Assembly (NCBI GenBank): GCA_001689515.1
Contig: LUJR01000009.1
Span: 200,565 to 264,564 of the forward strand
Reading direction: 5' to 3'
Source: Bacteroidales bacterium M7
Lineage (GTDB): Bacteria; Bacteroidota; Bacteroidia; Bacteroidales; Muribaculaceae
Length of the DNA stretch: 64,000 bases
Both the position numbers and the translations under genes were made by a program. The stretch's first letter is position 1; the number at the start of each line of letters is the position of its first letter. Shown here piece after piece: positions 32,408 to 40,157 of this stretch. A model generated the notes under the pieces. The model had not been told where the DNA came from, made no database searches, and saw only the letters and a list, made by a program, of their open reading frames with translations.

Positions 32408-33607
32408 ATGCCAAACGTTTCGCAACGCGGTGATATAATGCCCGCCTCACCTATACGCAAGCTCGTGCCATTGAGTAACGCAGCCAAGCAGCGTGGGGTC
32501 AAGGTCTACCATCTCAATATCGGTCAGCCCGACCTGCCTACACCTCAGGAGGGACTGGATGCATTGAAGAAGATAGACCGCACAACTCTGGAATACAGTC
32601 CTTCGGAAGGTCTGTTGTCATTGCGTCAGAAACTGATGGAGTACTACCATCGGTTTGACATCAATGTGGATGTCGATGACATAATAGTCACCGCTGGCGG
32701 CTCTGAAGCGGTGCTTTTCGCATTTATGGCTTGTCTTGATCCCGATGACGAGATCATCGTTCCGGAGCCTGCGTATGCCAACTATATGGCATTTGCCATT
32801 TCGGCTGGAGCCAAGATTGTGACAGTCCCGTCAAGCATCGACAATGGTTTTGCCTTGCCTCCAGTCGAGGAGTTTGAGGCTCTGATAACTCCGCGCACCA
32901 AGGGCATATTGATCTGTAACCCCAATAATCCCACAGGTTACCTCTATACCCAGCAGGAGATGAACCAGCTCCGCGATATGGTCAAGAAGCATGATCTGTT
33001 TCTGTTTTCAGATGAGGTGTACCGTGAATTTTGCTATACAGGAGCACCCTATATCTCGGCTTTCCATCTTGATGGCATAAGCGACCAGGTGGTGCTTATT
33101 GATTCCGTGTCAAAGCGTTACAGCGAGTGCGGCATCCGCATAGGCGCCATCATCACCAAACACAAGGAGCTTAAGAAAAACCTGATGAAGTTCTGTCAGG
33201 CACGTCTCAGTCCTCCTCTGTTGGGACAGATTGTTGCAGAAGCCTCGATCGACGCATCCAAGCAGTATATGCTGATGACCTACAACGAATATATTGAGCG
33301 TCGCAACTTCCTGATAGACGCCCTCAATAAGATTCCAGGGGTCTACTCACCCATACCAATGGGAGCTTTCTACACCGTAGCGAGTCTGCCGGTGGATGAT
33401 GCCGACAAGTTCTGCCGGTGGTGTCTGGAGGAGTTTGAATACGAAGGAGCCACTATCTTCATGGCTCCGGCTTCGGGCTTCTACACCACTCCGGGCATAG
33501 GGACTAACGAAGTCCGTATAGCCTATGCCATCAGCAAAAAGGAGCTGCGTGGAGCCATCAAGGTCCTTGCTGAAGCTCTCAAGGTTTATCCAGGACGCAC
33601 TATCTGA
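32408..33607 (+). CDS. PLP-dependent aminotransferase, class I/II
   Basis: The 399-residue fold-type I aminotransferase is close to aspartate aminotransferases. ICNPNNPTGYLYT binds the cofactor, and SDEVYREFCY and DSVSKRYSECGIRIG with the Schiff-base Lys are the hallmark motifs. The N-terminal IGQPDLPTPQEGLDAL and EYSPSEGL segments are typical of the I-gamma or MalY/AspB-like group. The amino-acid substrate cannot be set from sequence. It is followed after 26 bases by a LolC/E-type permease. No signal peptide, cytoplasmic. Confidence 0.9.
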   Translation: MPNVSQRGDIMPASPIRKLVPLSNAAKQRGVKVYHLNIGQPDLPTPQEGLDALKKIDRTTLEYSPSEGLLSLRQKLMEYYHRFDINVDVDDIIVTAGGSEAVLFAFMACLDPDDEIIVPEPAYANYMAFAISAGAKIVTVPSSIDNGFALPPVEEFEALITPRTKGILICNPNNPTGYLYTQQEMNQLRDMVKKHDLFLFSDEVYREFCYTGAPYISAFHLDGISDQVVLIDSVSKRYSECGIRIGAIITKHKELKKNLMKFCQARLSPPLLGQIVAEASIDASKQYMLMTYNEYIERRNFLIDALNKIPGVYSPIPMGAFYTVASLPVDDADKFCRWCLEEFEYEGATIFMAPASGFYTTPGIGTNEVRIAYAISKKELRGAIKVLAEALKVYPGRTI

Positions 33608-33633
33608 ACTGGAACTTTATCGTAGCTGATTAA

Positions 33634-34875
33634 GTGTTTTTCCCTCTGTTTATTGCCAATAGGTTGAGCCTCAGGGTCAAAGGTGACCGTGGGTCGGCTA
33701 CTGGCATGACTGTGGGCATAATAGGTGTTGTCACGGCTGTCATGATCATGATGCTTGCCATGGCTATAGTGACTGGATTCAAGCATGACATCAAGCGAAA
33801 ACTCTCTGGGCTCAACAGTGATATAACGCTTTATCACACAGAGTCCTATATCAATCTCACTCCACGGCTTAAAACCATCGTGGAAGAGGTGGTTCCGGGA
33901 GCATCGGTCAGTGTGGTCACTGACCGCACGGGTATATTGAAGACCTCTGACCAGTTTCAGGCTGTTACGTTCAGAGGACTGCCAGCGGATTATGGCCTCG
34001 GGTTTCTCTCGTCGGTAGTGACTCAAGGCTCTTTTGATGGATTCTTTACTGATGATGAGGAGGAAGGCGTCGAGCCGTTGGTTATGTCTGAGGCGGTTGC
34101 AAAGATGCTTGCCGTCGGAGCAGGTGATAAGATTACTGCATATTTTGTTGAAAATGATAATGCAAGGGTGCGACGTTACCGCATCTCTGCTCTGTTTGAC
34201 ACGCATTTCGGTGATTATGACCGTGGCATGGTGTTTGTGCCGAAAGAATCTTTGTCATTTGATGCTGCTACCCTATCAGGCTCGCAGGGCACATCGGTAT
34301 TGATTGACGGACTCAGTGAAGATAAGGTTGCTACGGTTGCCCAGCAGTTGTATGAGCGGTTGTTGTCAGCATCGGCTGACGGCGAGATTGACGAACTTCC
34401 TGTTATTGACACCATACTTCACAGTCAGGAGATGTACTATAACTGGCTGTCGCTGCTTGACACTAACGTTGTGGTCATATTGTCGCTCATGGGTGTCGTG
34501 GCAGCATTCACTCTGGTTTCCAGTCTGTTTATACTTATACTGCGCCGAGTCCGCATGATAGGCATCCTGCGGTCGCTCGGGGCTTCTAACCGTCAGGTAA
34601 GTGACATTTTCGTCATACTTGCTCTCAGGGTCGTGGGATATGGCATAATCATAGGTACTGCTGTCGGACTTGTGCTCTTATACGTCCAGGATGCTTTTCA
34701 TGTGTTGTCACTTGATGCTTCCAACTACTATCTTGACTATGTGCCGGTGCTTATAAGCTGGCAGCAGATATTGCTTCTGGATGTGTGTGTCGCCGTGATT
34801 GCGTCCTTGGTACTATTGCTTCCCTCTCGGCTGGTGTCGACCATATCCCCGGCATCAGTGATGAGATATGAGTGA
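33634..34875 (+). CDS. LolC/E-like ABC transporter permease (FtsX domain)
   Basis: The 413-residue inner-membrane protein has one N-terminal helix (about 25-47), a large periplasmic domain and three C-terminal helices typical of MacB/LolC/FtsX permeases. NRLSLRVKGDRGSATGMTVGIIGV and RMIGILRSLGASNRQVSDIF are the expected N-terminal and cytoplasmic-loop signatures. It probably extracts lipoproteins from the inner membrane with a LolD-like ATPase encoded elsewhere. The GTG at 33634 is the start, because TAA lies immediately before it in frame. Homologues begin similarly (FIANRLS). Confidence 0.87.
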   Translation: MFFPLFIANRLSLRVKGDRGSATGMTVGIIGVVTAVMIMMLAMAIVTGFKHDIKRKLSGLNSDITLYHTESYINLTPRLKTIVEEVVPGASVSVVTDRTGILKTSDQFQAVTFRGLPADYGLGFLSSVVTQGSFDGFFTDDEEEGVEPLVMSEAVAKMLAVGAGDKITAYFVENDNARVRRYRISALFDTHFGDYDRGMVFVPKESLSFDAATLSGSQGTSVLIDGLSEDKVATVAQQLYERLLSASADGEIDELPVIDTILHSQEMYYNWLSLLDTNVVVILSLMGVVAAFTLVSSLFILILRRVRMIGILRSLGASNRQVSDIFVILALRVVGYGIIIGTAVGLVLLYVQDAFHVLSLDASNYYLDYVPVLISWQQILLLDVCVAVIASLVLLLPSRLVSTISPASVMRYE

Positions 34876-34977
34876 TTATCATGGGAGTCGTAGCGTTTGC
34901 CCCCTGCTTAATGACCTTTTTGGCATAAAGATTGTTTAAAAGAATATAAGCAGTACTTCACCACAAAGAAAAATCAT

Positions 34978-34985
34978 TAACTTTG
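34978..34985 (+). promoter_or_regulatory. -7 box for rsfS-ftsH
   Basis: TAACTTTG fits TAnnTTTG, 50 bases before the rsfS ATG, in an AT-rich 160-base gap. The -33 position reads TACTTC, a poor match. Confidence 0.5.
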
Positions 34986-35035
34986 TAAGTATAGTGCATA
35001 ATCAGTTTTACTAAAAATTTCATCCACTTAATTTC

Positions 35036-35425
35036 ATGACCCATACCGCGCCAGAAGTTTCTACCTCCTCCCCGGCATTGACCAAACAGGAATTGATTAT
35101 TGAAGGTATCAGAGACCGTAAAGGCAAGAACATCACAGTAGTTGACCTGTCGGATATCGAATCTGCGTCTACCGGATGTTTTATCATATGCGAAGGAACT
35201 TCCTCAAGCCAAGTGGCATCTATAGCTGACAGTGTCAGAGACTACGTGCACCGCAACGGTGACATGAAGCCTTATAATTACGACGGCTACCAGAATGCCC
35301 AGTGGATAGTCATTGATTACGGTGATATTTTCGTGCATATCTTCGCTCCTAAGCAGCGCGCTCACTATAATCTTGAGGAGCTCTGGAGTGATGCACGTAT
35401 CACCGACTTGCCTGACGAGGATTGA
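35036..35425 (+). CDS. rsfS: Ribosome silencing factor RsfS
   Basis: The 129-residue protein of the RsfS/Iojap family binds ribosomal protein uL14 and keeps ribosomal subunits apart during nutrient stress. KNITVVDLSDIESASTGCFI, CEGTSSSQVASIAD, QWIVIDYGDIFVHIF and YNLEELW are conserved signatures. The N-terminal extension of about 15 Ser/Thr-rich residues is not conserved. It is followed 53 bases later by ftsH, a pairing I recall from other Bacteroidales. Confidence 0.95.
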   Translation: MTHTAPEVSTSSPALTKQELIIEGIRDRKGKNITVVDLSDIESASTGCFIICEGTSSSQVASIADSVRDYVHRNGDMKPYNYDGYQNAQWIVIDYGDIFVHIFAPKQRAHYNLEELWSDARITDLPDED

Positions 35426-35478
35426 CCGGGCAATTCCATTTCATTGTATAACAACCATCCCTCCATATAATACACTTC

Positions 35479-37545
35479 ATGCAATCGCAAAAGCCTAAAA
35501 AACCGGCATTCAAATTCAGCATATACTGGATGTACATCATCGTGCTGGCATTTCTCGGCGGAATGTTTTTCCTTGACGAAAATACTCTGACGCGCACTGT
35601 CGACTACTCTGCGTTTGAGAAAGCTGTCCAGTCCAAGGGCATATCCAAAATCATCGTATATACAGGTAAAAACCAGGCTGAGGGTGTCTTGACCGACTCT
35701 CTCGCTTCGGTGATGTTCCGTCCCGAACATTACAAACCTGGCTCTGGCACACCGGCTCATCTGCTTACCGATATCCCTTCGGCTGATAAATTCCAGGATA
35801 AGATAGACCAGTGGAAGGCTCAGGGAGTATTTGATGGCGATGTCAAATATGAGAAATCAAGCGACTACACCTCGCTGTTGTGGTCGTTCGGTCCCATCCT
35901 GCTCCTGATATTTTTCTGGTTCTGGATGATGCGCCGTATGTCAAGCAAGGACGGAGGCGGTCCTGGAGGTGTGTTCAGCGTGGGCAAGTCCAAGGCTAAG
36001 ATATTTGACAAGGACGGTCCTGTTAAGGTGACATTCAAGGATGTAGCCGGACTTTCCGAGGCAAAGACAGAGATAGAGGAAATAGTCGAGTTTCTCAAGA
36101 ATCCGCAGCGTTACACCGACCTGGGTGGCAAGATACCCAAAGGCGCACTTCTCGTAGGCCCTCCCGGCACCGGTAAGACACTTCTTGCCAAGGCTGTGGC
36201 AGGTGAGGCTAATGTACCGTTCTTCTCCATGTCGGGCAGCGACTTCGTTGAGATGTTTGTCGGCGTGGGTGCATCGCGTGTGCGTGACCTTTTCCGTCAG
36301 GCTAAGGAGAAAGCTCCCTGCATCGTGTTTATTGACGAGATTGATGCTGTGGGTCGTGCTCGTGGACGTAACCCTAACATGGGTGCCAACGATGAGCGTG
36401 AGAATACCCTCAACCAGCTTCTTACCGAAATGGACGGTTTTGGCACTAACAGCGGTGTCATAATCCTTGCTGCCACTAACCGTGCCGATATCCTTGACAA
36501 GGCTTTGCTCCGTGCCGGACGTTTCGACCGACAGATCTATGTGGAGCTTCCTGACCTCAATGACCGAGTGGCTATCTTCAATGTGCATCTGCGCAACATC
36601 AAGATGGACAATGACGTGGATGTGGATCTCCTTGCTCGTCAGACTCCGGGATTTTCAGGCGCTGACATAGCCAATGTATGTAACGAAGCAGCACTTATAG
36701 CAGCACGTCACAACAAGAAGGCTGTAGGCAAGCAGGATTTCATAGATGCCGTGGACCGTATCATCGGCGGCTTGGAGAAACGCTCCAAGATCACCACTGA
36801 TGAAGAGAAGAACTCCATAGCTATTCATGAGGCTGGGCATGCCACAGTGTCATGGCATCTGAAATATGCCAATCCACTGATCAAGGTTACTATAGTGCCA
36901 CGTGGCAAGGCTCTTGGTGCCGCATGGTATCTACCGGAAGAACGTCAGATTACACCCTCACAGGCTCTGCTTGATGAGATGTGTGCCACTCTCGGCGGAC
37001 GCGCCGCCGAGGAGCTGTTTATCGGTCATATCTCCACGGGAGCTGCCAATGACCTTGAGCGGGTGACCAAACAGGCATATGCCATGGTGGTATATTACGG
37101 CATGAGCGACAAGCTCCCCAACATATGCTATTATGATTCCACCGGCCAGCAGTATGGCTTCTCTAAGCCTTACAGCGAGGATCGTGCCCGCATGATTGAC
37201 GAGGAGGTGTCACGTATCATCTCTGAGCAATATGAGAGAGCTAAAGAGATACTTCGCAAGTATGCTGAGGGTCACGCCGAGCTTGCTCATACTCTCGTAA
37301 GCCGCGAGGTGATATTCACCGAAGATGTCGAGAAGATATTCGGCAAGCGTCCGTGGGTGTCGCGTACCGATGAGATTCTTGCAGCCAAGTCTGACACATC
37401 CAAAGAGTCATCTGATGACCCTTATGCAGCTGATTTCGTAGAAGCCGAAGAGGTCTCTGATAAGAAAGATGCTTCTGCCGATGATAAATCTGCAGCCCAT
37501 GAAGACAAGGACAGCAAAGCAGACAAGGACAGCAAGGCTGACTGA
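35479..37545 (+). CDS. ftsH: ATP-dependent zinc metalloprotease FtsH
   Basis: The 688-residue membrane-anchored AAA+ protease has two transmembrane helices (about 14-33 and 135-155) flanking a small periplasmic domain, AAA Walker A GPPGTGKT (about 228-235), Walker B CIVFIDEIDAVG, the second region of homology (ATNRADILDKALLRAGRFDRQ) and the zinc motif HEAGH (His450). It degrades misfolded membrane proteins and short-lived regulators. The C-terminus is an acidic/Lys tail of about 60 residues that ends with repeated DSKAD units. Next comes a DUF1919 gene, 35 bases away. Confidence 0.97.
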   Translation: MQSQKPKKPAFKFSIYWMYIIVLAFLGGMFFLDENTLTRTVDYSAFEKAVQSKGISKIIVYTGKNQAEGVLTDSLASVMFRPEHYKPGSGTPAHLLTDIPSADKFQDKIDQWKAQGVFDGDVKYEKSSDYTSLLWSFGPILLLIFFWFWMMRRMSSKDGGGPGGVFSVGKSKAKIFDKDGPVKVTFKDVAGLSEAKTEIEEIVEFLKNPQRYTDLGGKIPKGALLVGPPGTGKTLLAKAVAGEANVPFFSMSGSDFVEMFVGVGASRVRDLFRQAKEKAPCIVFIDEIDAVGRARGRNPNMGANDERENTLNQLLTEMDGFGTNSGVIILAATNRADILDKALLRAGRFDRQIYVELPDLNDRVAIFNVHLRNIKMDNDVDVDLLARQTPGFSGADIANVCNEAALIAARHNKKAVGKQDFIDAVDRIIGGLEKRSKITTDEEKNSIAIHEAGHATVSWHLKYANPLIKVTIVPRGKALGAAWYLPEERQITPSQALLDEMCATLGGRAAEELFIGHISTGAANDLERVTKQAYAMVVYYGMSDKLPNICYYDSTGQQYGFSKPYSEDRARMIDEEVSRIISEQYERAKEILRKYAEGHAELAHTLVSREVIFTEDVEKIFGKRPWVSRTDEILAAKSDTSKESSDDPYAADFVEAEEVSDKKDASADDKSAAHEDKDSKADKDSKAD

Positions 37546-37580
37546 TTTATAAACACTACAGTCATTTCCAGTTATCAGAT

Positions 37581-38228
37581 ATGATAAGGAAATTCAGAAG
37601 GCGTATCTATGACGCATTTTCTCAATCTGCCTATCGACGGCTCAGTGAGAAATGGCGTGAAGATACGCCTTCTGTGGTGTGCAACAATTGCTTTGGAGGT
37701 GTGATGCTTCACCATCTGGGATGTAGATTCTGTTCGCCGTTTGTCAACCTTTTTCTCGTGCCTGACGAATTCGTCAGACTTGTGGAGAACTGGGAGGAAG
37801 CAGTGGCTGCTGGATTGGGCAATGTTAGCGAAGTCAAAGATTCAGGCATGCCATACCCGGTAGGGCGTATAGATTCCGTCGGCTCTCGGATATTCTTTAA
37901 CCATGATACTGATTTCAATGTGGCGCGTGACAAGTGGCGTGAGCGTGTGGAAAGAATCCGTCCCGATAGAACGATCTTTATGTTTACAGCCGCCATGGGT
38001 GATGTGACATCCCTCAGAAGATTTGATAATACTGCAGTCGCCAGTAAAATCGCCTTTGCATCAGAGACATATTCCAAACTTGAGCTACCTTCTTTGCACA
38101 CAGTCAGGGGCTGGAAAGATGATGATCCTGAGTATAACATGAAGGCACTCCTCAATAGCTGGGATGTCCCTTACATACAATCCTTGGAGTTGTTGCGTAC
38201 TCTCTCTCATTTGGCAGATATACGCTGA
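37581..38228 (+). CDS. DUF1919 family protein
   Basis: The 215-residue protein resembles DUF1919 proteins found in polysaccharide and capsule loci: VVCNNCFGGVMLHHLGCRFCSPFVNLFLVPDEF near residues 32-65 (a divided Asn-Asn-Cys-x-Gly-Gly start, then SP and a Leu-Phe strand), a GRIDSVGSRIFFNHD segment and an Arg-rich centre. The family is thought to act in exopolysaccharide synthesis, possibly as a glycosyl- or acyl-modifying enzyme, without proven chemistry. No glycosyltransferase neighbours are present. It follows ftsH by 35 bases, where other Bacteroidales have cdsA as I recall, so it may be an insertion. Confidence 0.75.
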   Translation: MIRKFRRRIYDAFSQSAYRRLSEKWREDTPSVVCNNCFGGVMLHHLGCRFCSPFVNLFLVPDEFVRLVENWEEAVAAGLGNVSEVKDSGMPYPVGRIDSVGSRIFFNHDTDFNVARDKWRERVERIRPDRTIFMFTAAMGDVTSLRRFDNTAVASKIAFASETYSKLELPSLHTVRGWKDDDPEYNMKALLNSWDVPYIQSLELLRTLSHLADIR

Positions 38229-38279
38229 AATCTACAGCAGACTTGATATTTTCGCATGGATGCCATTGCATCTGCTCTT

Positions 38280-38287
38280 TAATTTTG
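38280..38287 (+). promoter_or_regulatory. Possible -7 box for the basic orphan gene
   Basis: TAATTTTG fits TAnnTTTG, 35 bases before the ATG at 38323. No -33 TTG is well placed. Confidence 0.4.
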
Positions 38288-38322
38288 TGACAAATCATAC
38301 ACACAATTAAAGAGTAGCAATT

Positions 38323-38829
38323 ATGTCATATGTCCTTACCTCAACTACCTCGGGAAAATGGAAACGCCCGGTTTCACGTAAATTTTATGCGTATATCAGT
38401 GAGCGTGTTCACTCTGTAGCATCTCTCAGTGACGGAATACGTGACGCTAAAGTCATGCAGTGGATTGACGATTATACGGATAAGCGTCCTGTTTCTGTAG
38501 CACTTACCGAAATGGAAACTGTTGTGGTCACATTGTTGAAACCTATAATTGACCAAGCCGTAGAACGTTCATGTCGTGCTCGCCAACGTGCCCAGCGGCG
38601 TAAGGAGATGAAGCGCGAGATAGTTACCTGTCAGCAGGATGTGCAATCCTCAGATGGCGTAACGACAATTGCAGATAAATCAATGACCGCTGTGAATCGT
38701 AAGCAGTCAAGAGAGGAAAAGCGCGCCATAAACCGCGATAAAGCACGTCTCCGCCGTCAAACCAAGCATATGGAGCGTCTACATCGCCGACACCAAGCAA
38801 GCCCGACAAGAGTCCCTGACAATCGGTAG
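38323..38829 (+). CDS. Basic protein, unknown
   Basis: The 168-residue protein has no family I recognise. Residues 1-90 look folded (SGKWKRPVSRKFYAYISERV, WIDDYTDKRPVSVALTEMET). Residues 85-168 are very rich in Arg, Lys and Gln, with likely coiled-coil or nucleic-acid-binding character. No signal peptide or membrane segment is seen. The coding call is supported by its own -7 box and its normal composition in the first half. It may be an accessory or mobile-element-derived protein. It borders the repeat-rich gap 38830-39381. Confidence 0.6.
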   Translation: MSYVLTSTTSGKWKRPVSRKFYAYISERVHSVASLSDGIRDAKVMQWIDDYTDKRPVSVALTEMETVVVTLLKPIIDQAVERSCRARQRAQRRKEMKREIVTCQQDVQSSDGVTTIADKSMTAVNRKQSREEKRAINRDKARLRRQTKHMERLHRRHQASPTRVPDNR

Positions 38830-38985
38830 GGGAATGTTCAATCCTGACAGGTATGTCTGAATTGTGGGCGCATCTCTCGGTTAACCGTTTACTTAAGCGT
38901 TGGAGGTCCATGTATTCAAGACCTCCGGCGGAGGTCAACATATTAGACCATGGGGGTGTTGTAAAACTACAAATCACACGATGTT

Positions 38986-39076
38986 GTAGGGACATGCCAT
39001 GGCATGTCAGCCATCATATAGTGTGATTCAAGCTGCTATAGATTGCTCTTTCAGACATGCCATGGCATGTCCCTAC
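38986..39076. repeat. REP/BIME-like inverted repeat, copy 4
   Basis: A 91-bp element with a left arm GTAGGGACATGCCATGGC from 38986 and a right arm ending GGCATGTCCCTAC at 39076, the longest central spacer of the family. It is closest to copy 2 in its inner flanks (TCAGC and TCAGA). Confidence 0.85.
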
Positions 39077-39123
39077 ACGTGTATGTGTTTATTGGGGAGG
39101 TTATGCAACACCTTCATACAACC

Positions 39124-39148
39124 CACACAGGAGCTGTGTGCCTCCTAC
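39124..39148 (-). repeat. Short GTAG-led palindrome
   Basis: On the minus strand GTAG (39148 to 39145) is followed by a hairpin in which CACACAG (39124-39130) pairs with CTGTGTG (39134-39140) around GAG. It has the layout of a single REP unit with an unrelated core. Confidence 0.45.
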
Positions 39149-39177
39149 AGCGGTGGAAATCGGTGACGAGACAATAA

Positions 39178-39213
39178 CATGGGTCAGCCAACCTAAGGCT
39201 TGTATGACCCATG
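39178..39213. repeat. Hairpin of unknown role
   Basis: CATGGGTCA (39178-39186) pairs perfectly with TGACCCATG (39205-39213), with a nested GCC/GGC pairing inside. There is no T-tract, so it is not a standard terminator. Confidence 0.5.
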
Positions 39214-39261
39214 CCTAATATATGCGACCACGCTGTGGTTGATATTGTTTAAGTAAACAGG

Positions 39262-39347
39262 GTAGGGACATGCCGTGGCATGTCCGCCCATAAGGCGTTG
39301 CATTTACGAGTGCTACAGAAAGCGGACATGCCGTGGCATGTCCCTAC
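39262..39347. repeat. REP/BIME-like inverted repeat, copy 5
   Basis: An 86-bp element with a left arm GTAGGGACATGCCGTGGC from 39262, a right arm ending GGCATGTCCCTAC at 39347 and inner flanks TCCGC and GCGGA, as in copy 1. It lies 34 bases after the zinc-ribbon gene stop on the minus strand. Confidence 0.85.
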
Positions 39348-39381
39348 AAGTCGGTGGAGCTATTGCATCAAGTCTGAATTG

Positions 39382-40083
39382 TCAGAGCTGGCGCACTGCG
39401 GGGGATGCCTGTACTGTCTGAACTGGTTGTGCTGTGGTGTCTACTGATGGGGAAGAGGGAGCACTTTGTGCCTCTGTCGTGACTTGCTGGCTGATGGAGT
39501 CGGTAGCGAGGGCTGTGGTGTCGGATGGCAGTACGGTTGCAGGCTCTTCTTCAAGTACTTCCTCTATAGGCTCGCATTCCACTTCGTCGACTGACTGCAG
39601 ATGATTGCTCTTTGCATAGTAGTAGCAGCCTCCTATGGCGAGGAGAAGCACCAATAGCACGGCGAAATACAGTATGAGTTTGTTGCGCTTGTTGTTTTCA
39701 GGTGTCAGCGGTTTGGATAGTGTAGCTTCATACTCTGCGAGGGCATCTTGCACTTGAGCGCTGGCATCGGCATCAATGGACTCAATAGCAGCCTCTTCTT
39801 TGGCTGTGACGGTTTTCTCTTTGCTGTCAAGATCTGCTATTTTTGATGAATTGTTATCCTCAGAATGCTGTGGAGTTGACTGTGAGAGAATTTTTTCCAC
39901 CGCCTTGTCAGACATTTCTGACTTCTGGGTGGATTGTTTGAGAGCAGCCTTTGCAGGTACTGATTCCTTCTCGTTGTTTTCGCGGAGAGCTTTGTTGAGA
40001 TGGGTCGGATAACCACAATTGGGGCAGAAGATGGATTTATCGGAAATGCGGTGCCCACATTCGTCACAGGTTATGAGTGCCAT
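39382..40083 (-). CDS. Zinc-ribbon membrane protein
   Basis: The 233-residue protein opens with a zinc ribbon CDECGHRISDKSIFCPNCG (CxxC at residues 5-8 and 20-23), followed by a Ser/Lys/Glu-rich disordered stretch, one transmembrane helix (about 138-158, LILYFAVLLVLLLAIGGCYYY) and an acidic then Thr/Ser/Pro-rich extracytoplasmic tail. The zinc ribbon should be cytoplasmic. Function unknown. Such proteins often sense or scaffold. It lies downstream of nuoN on the same strand, with a hairpin (40095-40135) between them, so it may be separate from the nuo transcript. Confidence 0.8.
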   Translation of the reverse strand: MALITCDECGHRISDKSIFCPNCGYPTHLNKALRENNEKESVPAKAALKQSTQKSEMSDKAVEKILSQSTPQHSEDNNSSKIADLDSKEKTVTAKEEAAIESIDADASAQVQDALAEYEATLSKPLTPENNKRNKLILYFAVLLVLLLAIGGCYYYAKSNHLQSVDEVECEPIEEVLEEEPATVLPSDTTALATDSISQQVTTEAQSAPSSPSVDTTAQPVQTVQASPAVRQL

Positions 40084-40094
40084 ATTGAGTATTT

Positions 40095-40135
40095 AATCGC
40101 CGCACGCCATCATTATAAGACGGCATGCGGCGATT
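40095..40135. terminator. Hairpin after the nuo-atp cluster
   Basis: Bases 40095-40108 pair with 40122-40135 (14 bp, one mismatch, 13-base loop). It sits 23 bases after the nuoN stop. The T-run (TTTTT) is on the plus-strand side, whereas on the minus strand the stem is followed by TAAATACT, so termination of nuoN may be partial. Confidence 0.55.
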
Positions 40136-40157
40136 TTTGTAGTTTAGTGTTAGCTGA

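Larger units (their letters stand above)
38830..39381. other. Repeat-rich gene-free region
   Basis: A 552-base gap between convergent genes with no credible ORF. It contains two full REP/BIME-like elements (38986-39076, 39262-39347), a short GTAG-led palindrome (39124-39148) and a further hairpin (39178-39213). Nearly half of it is inverted repeat. It looks like a landing zone for small palindromic elements. Confidence 0.8.

Noticed and set aside
1024..39347. Repeats considered as a CRISPR array
   Set aside because: Copies are thousands of bases apart, each is an inverted pair, and there are no regular spacers or cas genes.
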